Of a stretch of DNA of 33,672 bases, positions 20,160 through 28,636 are shown piece after piece. The DNA is from Planctomycetia bacterium (lineage in GTDB: Bacteria; Planctomycetota; Planctomycetia; Pirellulales; UBA1268). Numbering within the stretch: position 1 is the first letter of the stretch; each line of letters begins with the position of its first letter. The notes under the pieces are model-generated. The model was not told the DNA's origin. It did no database searches and worked only from the letters and a program-made list of their open reading frames with translations. The stretch covers positions 1 through 33,672 of the forward strand of contig JAIOPD010000134.1 in the NCBI GenBank assembly GCA_021414115.1, given 5' to 3'. The position numbers and the translations under genes are program-made.

Positions 20160-23100
20160 GGGTGAGGGCCTCGTCGAGGTTGAGGATCAGGCTCGCCACC
20201 AGCGTCGCCGTGGCTCGCTCGGCTTGGTCCGCCGCCGCGGCCGGCACGGGAAAAAGATCGCCAGGATCGGTGGCATCGAGCAGCGCGGCGGCATCGGCGG
20301 GATACCTGGCGTAATACTCCCGGGCCCGCGCGGCCTCGCGATCGAGCACCAGCCGCTCGCTCGCAGCAGGCTCCCGAAACAACACGCCGCGAAACATCGC
20401 CACCGGGACGCGGTCCCTTTCCGCAAGGGCCCGTGCCGCCTCCAGGTAGATCGCATCGTTCAAGAGCGTGAGCGCCTGCAGGGGCGTGTTGGTGCGCGGC
20501 AGCCGCACCTCGCAGCTCCGCCGCTGGGCCGAATCGAACAGAAAGGTCGGCGCGATCGCCCGCCGCCAGAAGGCGTAGAGCGTGCGGCGATGCTGGGCCG
20601 GCCCTTCGCTGGGCTCGTAGGTAAATCTTCCCATGAACATCTCCTCCCACACCCCCGCCGGCTGCCAGGGCTTCACCGGCGGGCCGCCGAGGGCGGGATT
20701 GAGCAGGCCGGCGACGGCGAGCGCCTGATCGCGGAGCATCCAGCTCGGCAGGCGATGCCGGGCGCCGCGAGCCAGCAGGCGATTGTCCGGATCACGGGCC
20801 AGCCGCTCGGGTGACACGTCCGACGCCTGCCGGTAGGCGCGGCTCGTGACGATGAGGCGGCAGAGCCGTTTCACGTCCCAGCCATGCTCGACGAAGTCCA
20901 CGGCCAGCCAGTCGAGAAGATCGGGATGCGTCGGCCGTTCGCCCTGCAGTCCAAAATCCTCGACGGTGCGGACGAGGCCAGCGCCGAAGAAGAGCTGCCA
21001 GACGTGGTTGACGATCACGCGTGCGGTCAGCGGGTTCGTCGGTCCCACGAGCCAGTTGGCCAGATCGAGCCGCGTGGCAGGGCCGCTGGGCAGCATCTTT
21101 GAAAACGAGCCGAGCACCGCGGGCGTTCCCGGTGTCACGGCGTCGCCCTTCGCGTCCCACACCCCGCGGAGGAGCACATGCGTGGTCCGCGGCTGCGGGC
21201 GTTCGGCGAGCACCATCACGTCCACGTTTACCGCCGCCTTGGCCTCGGCCAGTTGTCTGCTGGCCCGGTCGGCCACCCGCTTCGCGATCTGATACGGCTC
21301 GTCATCGGCCAGAAACTGCTCCCGCAGCCGGTCGCGGAGCGGCCGAACGACCAGCGGAGGATCGGTCGTGCCGGCCGCGAGCGCGGCAGCGAGTTGCTCC
21401 AGCGGTGCAGGCTCCACGCTCGCCACGGCAGGCCCCGCCTGGTCGGTCACCGACACGCGAAACCGCCCGATATTGGCGTCGCCCCGGGTGGACCGCTGCC
21501 GCAGTTCGAACACGAGTTCCTCGTCGGCCTCGAGCACGAGCGGCTCCCGCAGGGCGAGCACGGCCGTATGGCTCGACGCGGCCGCCGCATCCCGCACGCC
21601 CCAGCCGTTGCGCGGATCATCGTCGAGCACGCCGCCGATGCTGCCATAGTTGTCGTGCTTCTTGGGATCATCGGAATGGTCGGCAACGGCGCGGGCGAAC
21701 GGTATCTCGCGGACCTGCGAACTGCCCCGCTTGGTCACCCGCAGCTTCACGTCGGTGAGCGTGAACTGGCCTGAGTCGCCGCGCGAGAAGAGCCCATGCG
21801 CGTGCGACTCGTGCGTGAACACCTCGAGCTTCAGGCCCGTGACCCGCGGGCGGGACGCCGGCGCCGTGACGAGGTAGTCATCCTGCGGGGGGGTCGGCCC
21901 GTGTGTCTGGATCATGCCGTCGGTCTCGACGGCGAAGAGCGTGCCCTCGGTCGATTCGACACCGCTCGGCTCGAGCGGCCGCCAGGCGGTGAAGCCACCT
22001 GCCTTCACCACTGCCGCCGTCTGGTCGGCGAGCCACGCTTCAAACCGCCCCTCCGCCTGACGGCGTGCTGCATCGACCGCCGGCGTGCGGGCGTCGACGA
22101 GCCGCCGCGCCTCGGCGACGGCTCGCGCGACATGGGGCGACGTGACGGCGAGGTACGGAGTGGCACCGCGGCCGGCGGCGCCGGTCTCGTCGATCGAATC
22201 GAAGAAGGCGTTGAGCTGGTAATAGTCGTGATGCGTGACGGGATCGTACTTGTGGGAGTGGCACTGGCAGCAGCCGACGGTAAGCCCCAGCCAGAGCGTG
22301 CCGAGCGTGTTGGTCCGGTCGATGACGTAGTCGATCCGCGATTCCTCCGGATCGCGGCCTCCTTCGCCGTTAGTCATGTGGCTGCGATGGAAGCAGGTGG
22401 CGAGCCTTTGCTGGGGCGTCGCGTCCGGCAGCAGGTCGCCCGCACATTGCTCGACGGTGAAGCGGTCGAACGGCATGTCGGCATTGAAGGCCTCGACCAC
22501 CCAGTCGCGCCACGGCCAGTTGGTGCGGTCGGCGTCTCCCTGGAAGCCGTCGGTGTCGGCATAACGGGCCGCGTCGAGCCACCACATCGCCATCCGCTCG
22601 CCGAAGTGCGGCGACGCGAGCAGGTCGTCCACGAGCCGTTCGTATGACGCCTCGGACGAGTCGCGCGTGAGCGACTCCGCCTGTTCGCGGCTTGGCGGCA
22701 GGCCGACGAGGTCGAAAGCGAGCCGGCGGGCGAGCGTGTGCGGCGGCGCCCGTGGCGCGAAGGCGAGGTCCTCCGCGGCGAGTCGCGCTCCGATGAACGC
22801 ATCGATTGGATGCGGATGCCCGGCGGGAGGCGGTATTTTCACCGGTCGCTCGAAGGCCCAGTGGGTGCCCCATGCCGCTCCCTCGGCGATCCACCGGGTC
22901 AGCACGTCCACCTGCTCTTGTGAAAGCGGCTTCTTGTGAGAGGAGGGGGGCGGCATCTGCACGTCGGGATCGGTGGCGACGATCCGGGCGATGAGTTCGC
23001 TCTCGGCGGGTGCGTCAAGCGAGATCACGGCCAACGCACCCTCTCGGGTGTCGAGCCGCAGGTCGGCCTCCCGATGCCCCTCGTCTGGTCCATGGCAGGC

Positions 23101-23229
23101 GAAGCAGTTCTCGGACAGGATGGGCAGCACGTCGCGGCTGAACCGTACCGGCTCTGCCGTGATGGCACCCATGCCGAGCGCGTTGACCGCGATGGCAACG
23201 GCGACGTGGAACAGGATCGGTATCCTCAT
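20152..23229 (-). CDS. PSCyt1 / PSCyt2 (DUF1549) / DUF1553 planctomycete cytochrome protein
   Basis: This 1025-residue exported protein starts with a hydrophobic signal segment. A planctomycete cytochrome domain (PSCyt1) follows, with a c-type haem site C42-x2-C45-H46 (NCFACHGPDE) and the distal MPPP region. The DUF1549/PSCyt2 domain covers about 140-345 (PHFGERMAMWWLDAARYAD, FDRFTVEQCAGDLLPD, CCQCHSHKYDP). A middle part of about 430-590 resembles a ligand-binding beta domain. The DUF1553 domain covers about 690-960 (RLDLANWLVGPTNPLTARV, NHVWQLFFGAGLV, TNTPLQALTLLND). It is translationally linked to the DUF1501 gene by an 8-base overlap. Biochemical role is unknown; it is thought to be a periplasmic polysaccharide-related oxidoreductase. 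Confidence 0.93.
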   Translation of the reverse strand: MRIPILFHVAVAIAVNALGMGAITAEPVRFSRDVLPILSENCFACHGPDEGHREADLRLDTREGALAVISLDAPAESELIARIVATDPDVQMPPPSSHKKPLSQEQVDVLTRWIAEGAAWGTHWAFERPVKIPPPAGHPHPIDAFIGARLAAEDLAFAPRAPPHTLARRLAFDLVGLPPSREQAESLTRDSSEASYERLVDDLLASPHFGERMAMWWLDAARYADTDGFQGDADRTNWPWRDWVVEAFNADMPFDRFTVEQCAGDLLPDATPQQRLATCFHRSHMTNGEGGRDPEESRIDYVIDRTNTLGTLWLGLTVGCCQCHSHKYDPVTHHDYYQLNAFFDSIDETGAAGRGATPYLAVTSPHVARAVAEARRLVDARTPAVDAARRQAEGRFEAWLADQTAAVVKAGGFTAWRPLEPSGVESTEGTLFAVETDGMIQTHGPTPPQDDYLVTAPASRPRVTGLKLEVFTHESHAHGLFSRGDSGQFTLTDVKLRVTKRGSSQVREIPFARAVADHSDDPKKHDNYGSIGGVLDDDPRNGWGVRDAAAASSHTAVLALREPLVLEADEELVFELRQRSTRGDANIGRFRVSVTDQAGPAVASVEPAPLEQLAAALAAGTTDPPLVVRPLRDRLREQFLADDEPYQIAKRVADRASRQLAEAKAAVNVDVMVLAERPQPRTTHVLLRGVWDAKGDAVTPGTPAVLGSFSKMLPSGPATRLDLANWLVGPTNPLTARVIVNHVWQLFFGAGLVRTVEDFGLQGERPTHPDLLDWLAVDFVEHGWDVKRLCRLIVTSRAYRQASDVSPERLARDPDNRLLARGARHRLPSWMLRDQALAVAGLLNPALGGPPVKPWQPAGVWEEMFMGRFTYEPSEGPAQHRRTLYAFWRRAIAPTFLFDSAQRRSCEVRLPRTNTPLQALTLLNDAIYLEAARALAERDRVPVAMFRGVLFREPAASERLVLDREAARAREYYARYPADAAALLDATDPGDLFPVPAAAADQAERATATLVASLILNLDEALTHE

Positions 23230-23315
23230 GCCGGAATTCTTTCAGACGGCGGCCGGTCCGTCTTGCATCGCGCTCCGAGCGGCATGGTACGATTTGACCA
23301 TCTCGGAGACACGGC

Positions 23316-24086
23316 ATGCCCGGTTCTTCTTCCCGCACTCCCACAGAGTCCGCCGCCTTCCAGCGGGAGTTCTTCGCGCGGTGCCCGCAGGCGAAATCGC
23401 TGATGCGGCTCTTCGACGCGCTGCCGCAGACCTATTTCTTCGCGAAGGACCGCGACAGCCGGTTCGTGGCCGTGAACCACATGTTTCTCGACAACCATGG
23501 GCTCACCGACGAAGCGCAGGCGATCGGCAAGAGCGACCGCGATCTTCACCCGCCGCTCATGGCCGAGGCCTACATCGCCGAAGACCGCCGCGTGATGCAG
23601 TCGCGGCAGCCGCTCCCGGGGCAGGTGTGGGCGGTGCTCCACCGCCGTACGGCACCCCGCTGGTATGTCTGCACCAAGACGCCCATCTTCGGCCCCGACG
23701 ACGCGGTGCTCGGGATCGCCGGGGCGATGTACCGTATCGACGATCCCAAGGTCCTGACCGACTACTTCCAGGAACTCATGCCCGTCGTTCGGCACGTCGA
23801 TCGCCACTTTGCCACGACCGTCTCGATGGCGGAGATGGCGAAACTCGCGGGCCTCTCGACGACTCACTTCAATCGACGGTTCCGCCAGCTTCTGCGGATG
23901 ACGCCGTCGCAGTACCTCCGCACGGTTCGCGTGCAACACGCCCGCGGCTTGCTCACGACCACCGACAAGCCGCTGACGGCGATCGCCGCTCTCACCGGCT
24001 TTACCGACCAGAGCCACTTTACCCGTCGTTTTCGGCAGACGACCGGCCTCACTCCCGAGGCCTACCGCCGCCGATTCCGGCAGTGA
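23316..24086 (+). CDS. AraC-family transcriptional regulator with N-terminal PAS domain
   Basis: This 256-residue protein has a PAS-like sensory domain (about 29-145: LPQTYFFAKDRDSRFVAVN, IGKSDRDLHPP, WYVCTKTPIFGPDD) followed by a C-terminal AraC double helix-turn-helix (about 155-253: MAEMAKLAGLSTTHFNRRF, then AIAALTGFTDQSHFTRRF). It is divergent from the PSCyt1/DUF1553 gene with an 86-base spacer, so it probably controls that divergent operon. This arrangement is common in planctomycetes. The ligand is unknown. Confidence 0.92.
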   Translation: MPGSSSRTPTESAAFQREFFARCPQAKSLMRLFDALPQTYFFAKDRDSRFVAVNHMFLDNHGLTDEAQAIGKSDRDLHPPLMAEAYIAEDRRVMQSRQPLPGQVWAVLHRRTAPRWYVCTKTPIFGPDDAVLGIAGAMYRIDDPKVLTDYFQELMPVVRHVDRHFATTVSMAEMAKLAGLSTTHFNRRFRQLLRMTPSQYLRTVRVQHARGLLTTTDKPLTAIAALTGFTDQSHFTRRFRQTTGLTPEAYRRRFRQ

Positions 24087-24102
24087 CAGGAGCGCTCGTG
24101 CT

Positions 24103-24645
24103 TCATGACGGAGAGCCGTCGCCCGGCATGTCGCCCACCGGCTGTGGGCGAGGAATCGAGGCGGCGGCCGCGGGGGCCACTGCGGGCCCGGCCCCGACCT
24201 TCGCGAGCAGGAGATCGGCGAGCCGATCGACCGCCGCATCGACCGCCGGCGAGAGGCCTTCGCCGATCTCGTATCGCTCACCCTCGATCAGGTAGGCGGT
24301 GACGTTTTTCGGATAGTCGTCCTTGAGCAGCCAGTGGCCGAAGGCGATCGCGTGATCCCAGCGGAAGGAGTGAAGGTTGATGCCCGTGTGCGGCGGCAGG
24401 TTTTCGACCTCGTGACCGGGCACCTCGAAGAGCGAACCCGGATCGCTTCCCGACGAGCAGGCGTCGACGAGAATCACCTCCGGCACGCCCCGCATCTGAA
24501 AGGCCACGTCCATGCCCCCCGTGCCGCCGTCGGCGCACCGCACACCGTCGGGCAGGCCGCGTTCCCGCAACCGTCGCACGAGCACCGGCCCGGCGGCATC
24601 ATCGCCGCGGAGGAGGTTGCCGCAGCCGATAATCAGCGTCCGCAC
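24103..24645 (-). CDS. [NiFe]-hydrogenase maturation endopeptidase (HybD/HupW type)
   Basis: This 180-residue protein resembles hydrogenase-specific endopeptidases, which cut the C-terminal tail of the large subunit after nickel insertion. It shows LIIGCGNLLRGDDAAGP, and its Asp16, Asp61 (VILVDACSSG) and His92 (NLHSFRWDHA) line up with the nickel-sensing Glu16, Asp62 and His93 of E. coli HybD. The Ala/Pro-rich tail (from about 150) is extra. The start is GTG 24645 giving MRTLIIG. It follows the relic of a hydrogenase large subunit by only three bases, so it was probably that enzyme's dedicated protease. It may now serve the group 3b alpha subunit, or it may be an orphan. Confidence 0.9.
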   Translation of the reverse strand: MRTLIIGCGNLLRGDDAAGPVLVRRLRERGLPDGVRCADGGTGGMDVAFQMRGVPEVILVDACSSGSDPGSLFEVPGHEVENLPPHTGINLHSFRWDHAIAFGHWLLKDDYPKNVTAYLIEGERYEIGEGLSPAVDAAVDRLADLLLAKVGAGPAVAPAAAASIPRPQPVGDMPGDGSPS

Positions 24646-24648
24646 ACA

Positions 24649-24870
24649 TCACCCCATTTCGCCGATGCGGAACTTCGCCAGTTCGCGGCCTGTCTTGCCA
24701 TCATAGGTGTGCACGGTGCAGACGAGGCAGGATTCGTAGGAACGGGCCACATGCCCCATCTTCGCGTCCTGCGGGCCGATGTTCCAGGCGGTGGTAACGA
24801 CACCGTCGGTGACCCCGATCCGAAGGTCGAGATCCCCCTCGACGCGTCCCGGCGAATTCCGATTTGGTAA
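24649..24870 (-). pseudogene. Relic of a second [NiFe]-hydrogenase large subunit (N- and C-terminal ends joined)
   Basis: One frame of 73 codons ending at TGA 24649-24651 carries an N-terminal large-subunit signature (NSPGRVEGDLDLRIGVTDG), then at once the near-C-terminal TTAWNIGPQD and GHVARSYESCLVCTVH. The latter contains the second nickel-binding CxxC and His. The central several hundred residues, including the RxCGxC motif, are absent. The first part resembles cyanobacterial-type uptake hydrogenase (HupL, group 2a) and the second part the CLVCTVH form of groups 2a/1h, so it differs from the alpha subunit at 12715-14010. No ATG or other good start is visible; a different frame just upstream reads TKVYQI, suggesting a frameshift near the original start. 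The intact endopeptidase gene follows directly. Confidence 0.78.
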
Positions 24871-24959
24871 ACTTTGGTTTGGTCGACGAGATTCCGCGCG
24901 GGATGATTTCCGCAGGTCGAGTGATGAAGCAGCTGGGCGTCGAACTCGGAGGCCATCTC

Positions 24960-25340
24960 ATGCACGAACTCTCGATCGCGAGCCGCATCGTCGAGGTGGC
25001 CGGCGACCACTGCCGCGACGCAGGGGCCGTGCGGGCCGTGGCGATCACCCTGCGGATCGGCCGACTGTCGTGTGTTCACGAAGATGCGCTGCGGTTCAGT
25101 TTCGGCCTCGTCAGCGAAGGGACACCACTGGCCGGCGCCGAGTTGCGAATCATCCACGTGCCCCCCACGATCTGGTGTGGTCCCTGCGGCCGCGAGGTGG
25201 AGCTTCCCAGCCTACAAAAGTTTGCCTGCCCCATCTGCGGCACGCCGAGCGGCGACATTCGAGCGGGCCGCGAACTCGACCTCGAGTCGATTGAACTCGC
25301 CGACGAACGGTCTACGGTGACGGAGGATGCGATTCGATGA
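24960..25340 (+). CDS. hypA: Hydrogenase nickel-incorporation protein HypA
   Basis: This 126-residue protein begins with the MHELSIA motif whose His2 binds nickel in HypA. It has the structural zinc site formed by Cys73/Cys76 (CGPCG) and Cys90/Cys93 (CPICG). HypA receives or delivers nickel together with HypB. The frame is open from 24864, but ATG 24960 gives the invariant N-terminus and is preceded by GGAGG nine bases upstream. hypB begins at an ATGA overlap with its stop, so the two are coupled. The start of hypA faces the hydrogenase relic on the other strand. Confidence 0.95.
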   Translation: MHELSIASRIVEVAGDHCRDAGAVRAVAITLRIGRLSCVHEDALRFSFGLVSEGTPLAGAELRIIHVPPTIWCGPCGREVELPSLQKFACPICGTPSGDIRAGRELDLESIELADERSTVTEDAIR

Positions 25341-26026
25341 CCGCGCCCGAGCCGACCGGCCCCCGGATCCTCGAAGTCCGCACGAAGATCCTGAAGAAGA
25401 ACGACGAACTCGCCCGCGAGATGCGGCGTGGGTTCGAGCGGGCGGGCGTGCTCGTGGTCAACATGGTGTCGAGCCCCGGCACCGGGAAAACATCGTTTCT
25501 CCGGGAAACGCTCGCACGGCTCGTCGCGCAGGGCGCGCCCGTGGCGGCGGTCGTGGGCGATCTCGAAACCGACAACGACGCGCGGCGGCTCGCCGAGAGC
25601 GGCGCGCCGGTGCGGCAGATCATGACCCACGGCCTCTGCCATCTCGAGGCCGACATGGTGCAACGGCATCTCGACGGCTGGGACATCCCGGCGCTGCATT
25701 ACCTGTTCATCGAGAACGTCGGCAATCTCGTCTGCCCGACGAGTTGGGACCTCGGCGAATCGGTGCGGCTCGCGCTCCTGTCGGTGACGGAGGGAGAGGA
25801 CAAGCCGCTCAAGTATCCGGGGCTCTTCAATACGGCCGATGTGGCGGCGATCACGAAGATCGACCTGGCCACGGCCTGCGAGTTTGACCGGGCTACGGCG
25901 CTCGCCAACATCGAGGCGGTGCGGCCGGGGATGCGGGTCTTCGAGACGTCGGCGAAGACTGGCGCGGGGCTCGATGCCTGGCTTGCCTATCTCGCCGAGC
26001 GTCGGGCGGCCCTCCGGCCGGCGTGA
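25337..26026 (+). CDS. hypB: Hydrogenase nickel-incorporation GTPase HypB
   Basis: This 229-residue protein is the GTPase that drives nickel insertion with HypA. It shows the P-loop SSPGTGKTS (45-53), GDLETDNDARR, the G-domain metal site Cys101-His102 (HGLCHLEADMV) with Cys133 (ENVGNLVCP), ITKIDL (NKxD-equivalent) and a C-terminal SAKTGAG. The N-terminal CxxCGC high-affinity nickel motif and His-rich stretch found in some HypB proteins are missing, as in many species. ATG 25337 overlaps the hypA stop by four bases. Confidence 0.95.
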   Translation: MTAPEPTGPRILEVRTKILKKNDELAREMRRGFERAGVLVVNMVSSPGTGKTSFLRETLARLVAQGAPVAAVVGDLETDNDARRLAESGAPVRQIMTHGLCHLEADMVQRHLDGWDIPALHYLFIENVGNLVCPTSWDLGESVRLALLSVTEGEDKPLKYPGLFNTADVAAITKIDLATACEFDRATALANIEAVRPGMRVFETSAKTGAGLDAWLAYLAERRAALRPA

Positions 26027-26040
26027 CCGCGACGGCAGCT

Positions 26041-26466
26041 TCAAGCTCCCGAAATCCAGGCCAGCCGCGGCGGGCTGCCGCGTGAGCCGACCACGATCGC
26101 GTGCTGGTCGAACATTCGGATGAGTTCGATCGCGTCGAGTTCCTCGATGCCCAGCACGAGCAGGCTCGGCTCCGCGGGCCAGTCGCCGCCATCGCCCCGC
26201 CCTTCGCCGGGAAGCGAATGAAGGCCGCGATCGCGCACGACGTGGGCAAGCTCCCCCATCCGCACCGCGTTCTCGGTCTCGTCGAGTCTCGTGGACCGCG
26301 GATTGCAGGCCGTGACGAAGGCCCAGTGGTCGTGGCCTGCCGCGGCGAGAAACCGTTCGAGCGCGTCGGAGTGTTCTCCGATGCGCCAGGCGAGTCTGGT
26401 ACCGTCTGGCATCACGACCGAATACGTCGTGGCTCGGTAGGCGGCGTCGAGTGCGGGATCGGTCAT
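26041..26466 (-). CDS. DUF3293 domain protein
   Basis: This roughly 141-residue protein matches the DUF3293 family by order and spacing of YRATTYSV, FVTACNPRSTRLDETENAVRM, a Gly-rich loop followed by GDWPAEPSLLVLGI, and MFDQHAIVVGS near the C-terminus. Function is unknown. Met at 26466 starts just before the conserved region. An upstream in-frame Met at 26550 would add 28 residues with no family match; that stretch adjoins a vWA-protein relic. It converges on hypB with 14 bases between stop codons. Confidence 0.8.
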   Translation of the reverse strand: MTDPALDAAYRATTYSVVMPDGTRLAWRIGEHSDALERFLAAAGHDHWAFVTACNPRSTRLDETENAVRMGELAHVVRDRGLHSLPGEGRGDGGDWPAEPSLLVLGIEELDAIELIRMFDQHAIVVGSRGSPPRLAWISGA

Positions 26467-26569
26467 CACGAGGAAGAAGGATAGCTCGGTCAACGGCGCC
26501 TCAGCCAGTTTCTCGCCGACAACAAGCCATGGTGGGGCCTCGTCGCGCATGCTCGTCGCCGGTGAACGT

Positions 26570-26683
26570 CACCTCGTAGAGTGCGGTCACGCCGTGGCCG
26601 GCGCCAATCTCACCGGCGTCCGTCTTGTCGTCTCGGAAATCGTCGTCAGCGAGGCCGCGGTTCTCGTAGCCGAGCAGGCGGTG
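26570..26683 (-). pseudogene. C-terminal relic of a von Willebrand factor A (YfbK-like) protein
   Basis: On the minus strand 38 codons read [16 protein letters not shown] followed by [20 protein letters not shown]. This closely matches the C-terminal region (DUF3520) of YfbK-type vWA proteins, usually [26 protein letters not shown]. Nothing belonging to the vWA domain itself is visible upstream on that strand, and the frame then breaks. It is a fragment. The stretch 26684-26916 shows no supported feature. Confidence 0.7.
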
Positions 26684-26916
26684 GGGGGGGGTTGGACGGC
26701 GGCCGGAGCCGGGTGCCACGGCGGCGGACGGGGATTGGCCGACACAACTGGACGCTCACTGAAAACAGGTATCGACTAGGGGCAACGGCCCGCGGATCCA
26801 CCTTCTGGATCGTTCACCACCTCTTACCGTACAACGAAGGGCCGGCCCGACCTGCCCACGGGCGTCGTCGCGGCGGCCCGCGACGACGGATTCGGGCCCC
26901 ACACGGACGTCCTCGC

Positions 26917-27573
26917 GTGCCGACAACGCAAGAAACCACGAGCTCACGAGCGTCGGGCACGCCGCTGCGCTGCCTGATCGTGGAGGATCAGACGATGTTT
27001 CTGCAGCTGCTCGTGGGCATGCTGCGGACCATGCCTGGCGTCGAGGTGCGGGCGACCGCGACGACTGCCGCGACGGCGGTCGCGGCCTGCCGTTCCCAGC
27101 CGTTCGACCTGCTGATCCTCGACCTCAAGCTGCCCGATGGCGACGGGCTCGACGTGCTAAGGGTCGCCGCAACTACGGCCCCCGGCATTGACTGCGTCAT
27201 CTTGTCGAGCGCGGCCTGCGAGTTCGCCTGCCCCCAAGGGCTCCTTGGTAACCTGCGCGCCGTCGTCGACAAGACGCAGGCCTACGAGCAGTTGCAGGAC
27301 CGAATCACGGAGATCGTCCGCGGCCGAGGCATCTCTTTTTCGGGGGCTGCTGACGCTGGTTCGACGGCGTTGGCCCTCCTCAGGCCGCGGGAACTGGAGG
27401 TCTTCCGGCTGATCGGACGTGGCCTGATGACCTCAGAGATCAGCCAGCGACTGGGGATCTCGAAGAACACGGTCGAGACGCATCGCAAGAACATTGCCAG
27501 CAGGCTCGGCGCAAAAGGTGCCGAGCTTGTCAGGCTGGCAACGATCCACAACCACACGTCGCTGCCAGACTGA
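26917..27573 (+). CDS. NarL/LuxR-family response regulator
   Basis: This 218-residue protein has a receiver domain with the acidic pair Glu23-Asp24 (LIVEDQTMF), the phosphoryl-accepting Asp69 (DLLILDLKLPDGDG), Ser/Thr switch residues at ILSS and Lys119 (VVDKTQ). A LuxR-type helix-turn-helix covers about 150-212 (LRPRELEVFRLIGRG, GISKNTVETHRKNI). The frame is open from 26581, but sequence before about 26917 is Arg-rich shadow; GTG 26917 is the most sensible start and ATG 26996 would destroy the receiver. The binding-protein gene follows after 10 bases and the kinase after that, so the three form an operon and a two-component system. Confidence 0.88.
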   Translation: MPTTQETTSSRASGTPLRCLIVEDQTMFLQLLVGMLRTMPGVEVRATATTAATAVAACRSQPFDLLILDLKLPDGDGLDVLRVAATTAPGIDCVILSSAACEFACPQGLLGNLRAVVDKTQAYEQLQDRITEIVRGRGISFSGAADAGSTALALLRPRELEVFRLIGRGLMTSEISQRLGISKNTVETHRKNIASRLGAKGAELVRLATIHNHTSLPD

Positions 27574-27583
27574 CGGCCGTGCC

Positions 27584-28636
27584 ATGAAAAGACTCGGCCT
27601 GCTGGTGGTTATCTCCACGGTCTTCCTGCTGGCGTGGCGGCAGTACGAAGAAATCCCGCTGCTGGTCATCGGCCAGCTCTCGTCGAGCGGCCTGCTGCAA
27701 CAACGGAAGGAGGCGCCGTTCTTCCAGAACCTTCGGAACACGACGCAACTCCCGCTCCAGGTCACCTACAAACCGCTGGAAACGGTCGGCTTCAAAGACA
27801 CGCATCAACTGCGAATGCTCAAGGAAGGCTTGTTCGATCTGGTGTCTTTGAGGTTTCTGCAAAATAGAGCGGCGGAGCCGGGGCTGGAGGGAATCGATCT
27901 GGCCGGGCTGATTCCCGATTACAAGACCGCCGAGCAGGTCGTTCGCGCCTATTCGCCCACGCTCGATCGCTACCTGCAGGAACGATTCAAGGTCAAGTTG
28001 TTGGGCGTCTGGACGTTCGGTCCGCAAGAATTCTTCAGCCGCACGCCGATTCGACATCTCGAGGATCTCCGCGGCCGCAAGGTGAGGGTGGGAGATGCGT
28101 CGCTCGCCACCGTGATCTCCGCACTGGGAGGCATCCCTGCCGTCATCCCGTTCGACGACACGGAAGAGGCCCTGGCCATCGGGTTGGTGGACTGCGCGGT
28201 CAGCAGTGCCGCTTCGGCCAGCCATGCTGGCTGGACGGAACATGCACCCTACTATTTTCCGCTGGCCGTCCACTTTGGGCTGAATGGCTATGTGATCTCG
28301 CTCAAGAAATGGAACGAGTTTTCGCCGCGGCAGCGGGTCATTCTCCAGCGGGCCTTCGACGACTACCTGGCAGATCTCTGGCGGTTTTCCCAGCAGCTTC
28401 ACGAGGAAGCCGCTCGCGGCGGCGGTGATCTTGGGGGGCCCGACGGCAGCTGCCAACTGGTGCTGGCCGAGCCCTCCGCAGACGATGTTCGGCTCCTGCA
28501 CGAGATTGCCATCGCCAAGTCGTTGCCGGCATGGGCGGAAAAATGCCGGAAGTCCCGCCCGGAATGTCCGGCGGAGTGGCGTGAGAAACTCGCGGCCTTC
28601 CTGGATCTGCCGACGTCCTCGGCTCCCTCGCCGTGA
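27584..28636 (+). CDS. TRAP-type (DctP-like) substrate-binding protein, sensor component
   Basis: This 350-residue protein starts with a membrane-anchor or signal segment (LGLLVVISTVFLLAW) and then resembles the periplasmic solute receptor DctP of TRAP transporters. Family features are LKEGLFDLVS, FGPQEFFSRTPIRHLEDLRGRKVRVGD (an Arg in the substrate carboxylate-binding position), VIPFDDTEEALAIGLVDCAVSS, and a C-terminal alpha-helical KKWNEFSPRQRVILQRAFDDY. No TRAP membrane subunits (DctQ/DctM) are nearby. It lies between a response regulator and a histidine kinase, with a GTGA overlap to the kinase, so it probably presents a ligand, likely an organic acid, to the kinase rather than feeding a transporter. 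Confidence 0.83.
   Translation: MKRLGLLVVISTVFLLAWRQYEEIPLLVIGQLSSSGLLQQRKEAPFFQNLRNTTQLPLQVTYKPLETVGFKDTHQLRMLKEGLFDLVSLRFLQNRAAEPGLEGIDLAGLIPDYKTAEQVVRAYSPTLDRYLQERFKVKLLGVWTFGPQEFFSRTPIRHLEDLRGRKVRVGDASLATVISALGGIPAVIPFDDTEEALAIGLVDCAVSSAASASHAGWTEHAPYYFPLAVHFGLNGYVISLKKWNEFSPRQRVILQRAFDDYLADLWRFSQQLHEEAARGGGDLGGPDGSCQLVLAEPSADDVRLLHEIAIAKSLPAWAEKCRKSRPECPAEWREKLAAFLDLPTSSAPSP

Noticed and set aside
19840-20814. Plus-strand ORFs opposite the DUF1501 and DUF1553 genes
   Set aside because: They are shadows of two strongly recognisable planctomycete genes with intact signal peptides and motifs on the minus strand.
26581-26916. N-terminal 112 codons in frame with the response regulator
   Set aside because: The translation is a run of Arg/Gly/Pro residues with no domain, and it overlaps the vWA relic on the other strand; receiver domains begin at about 26965.
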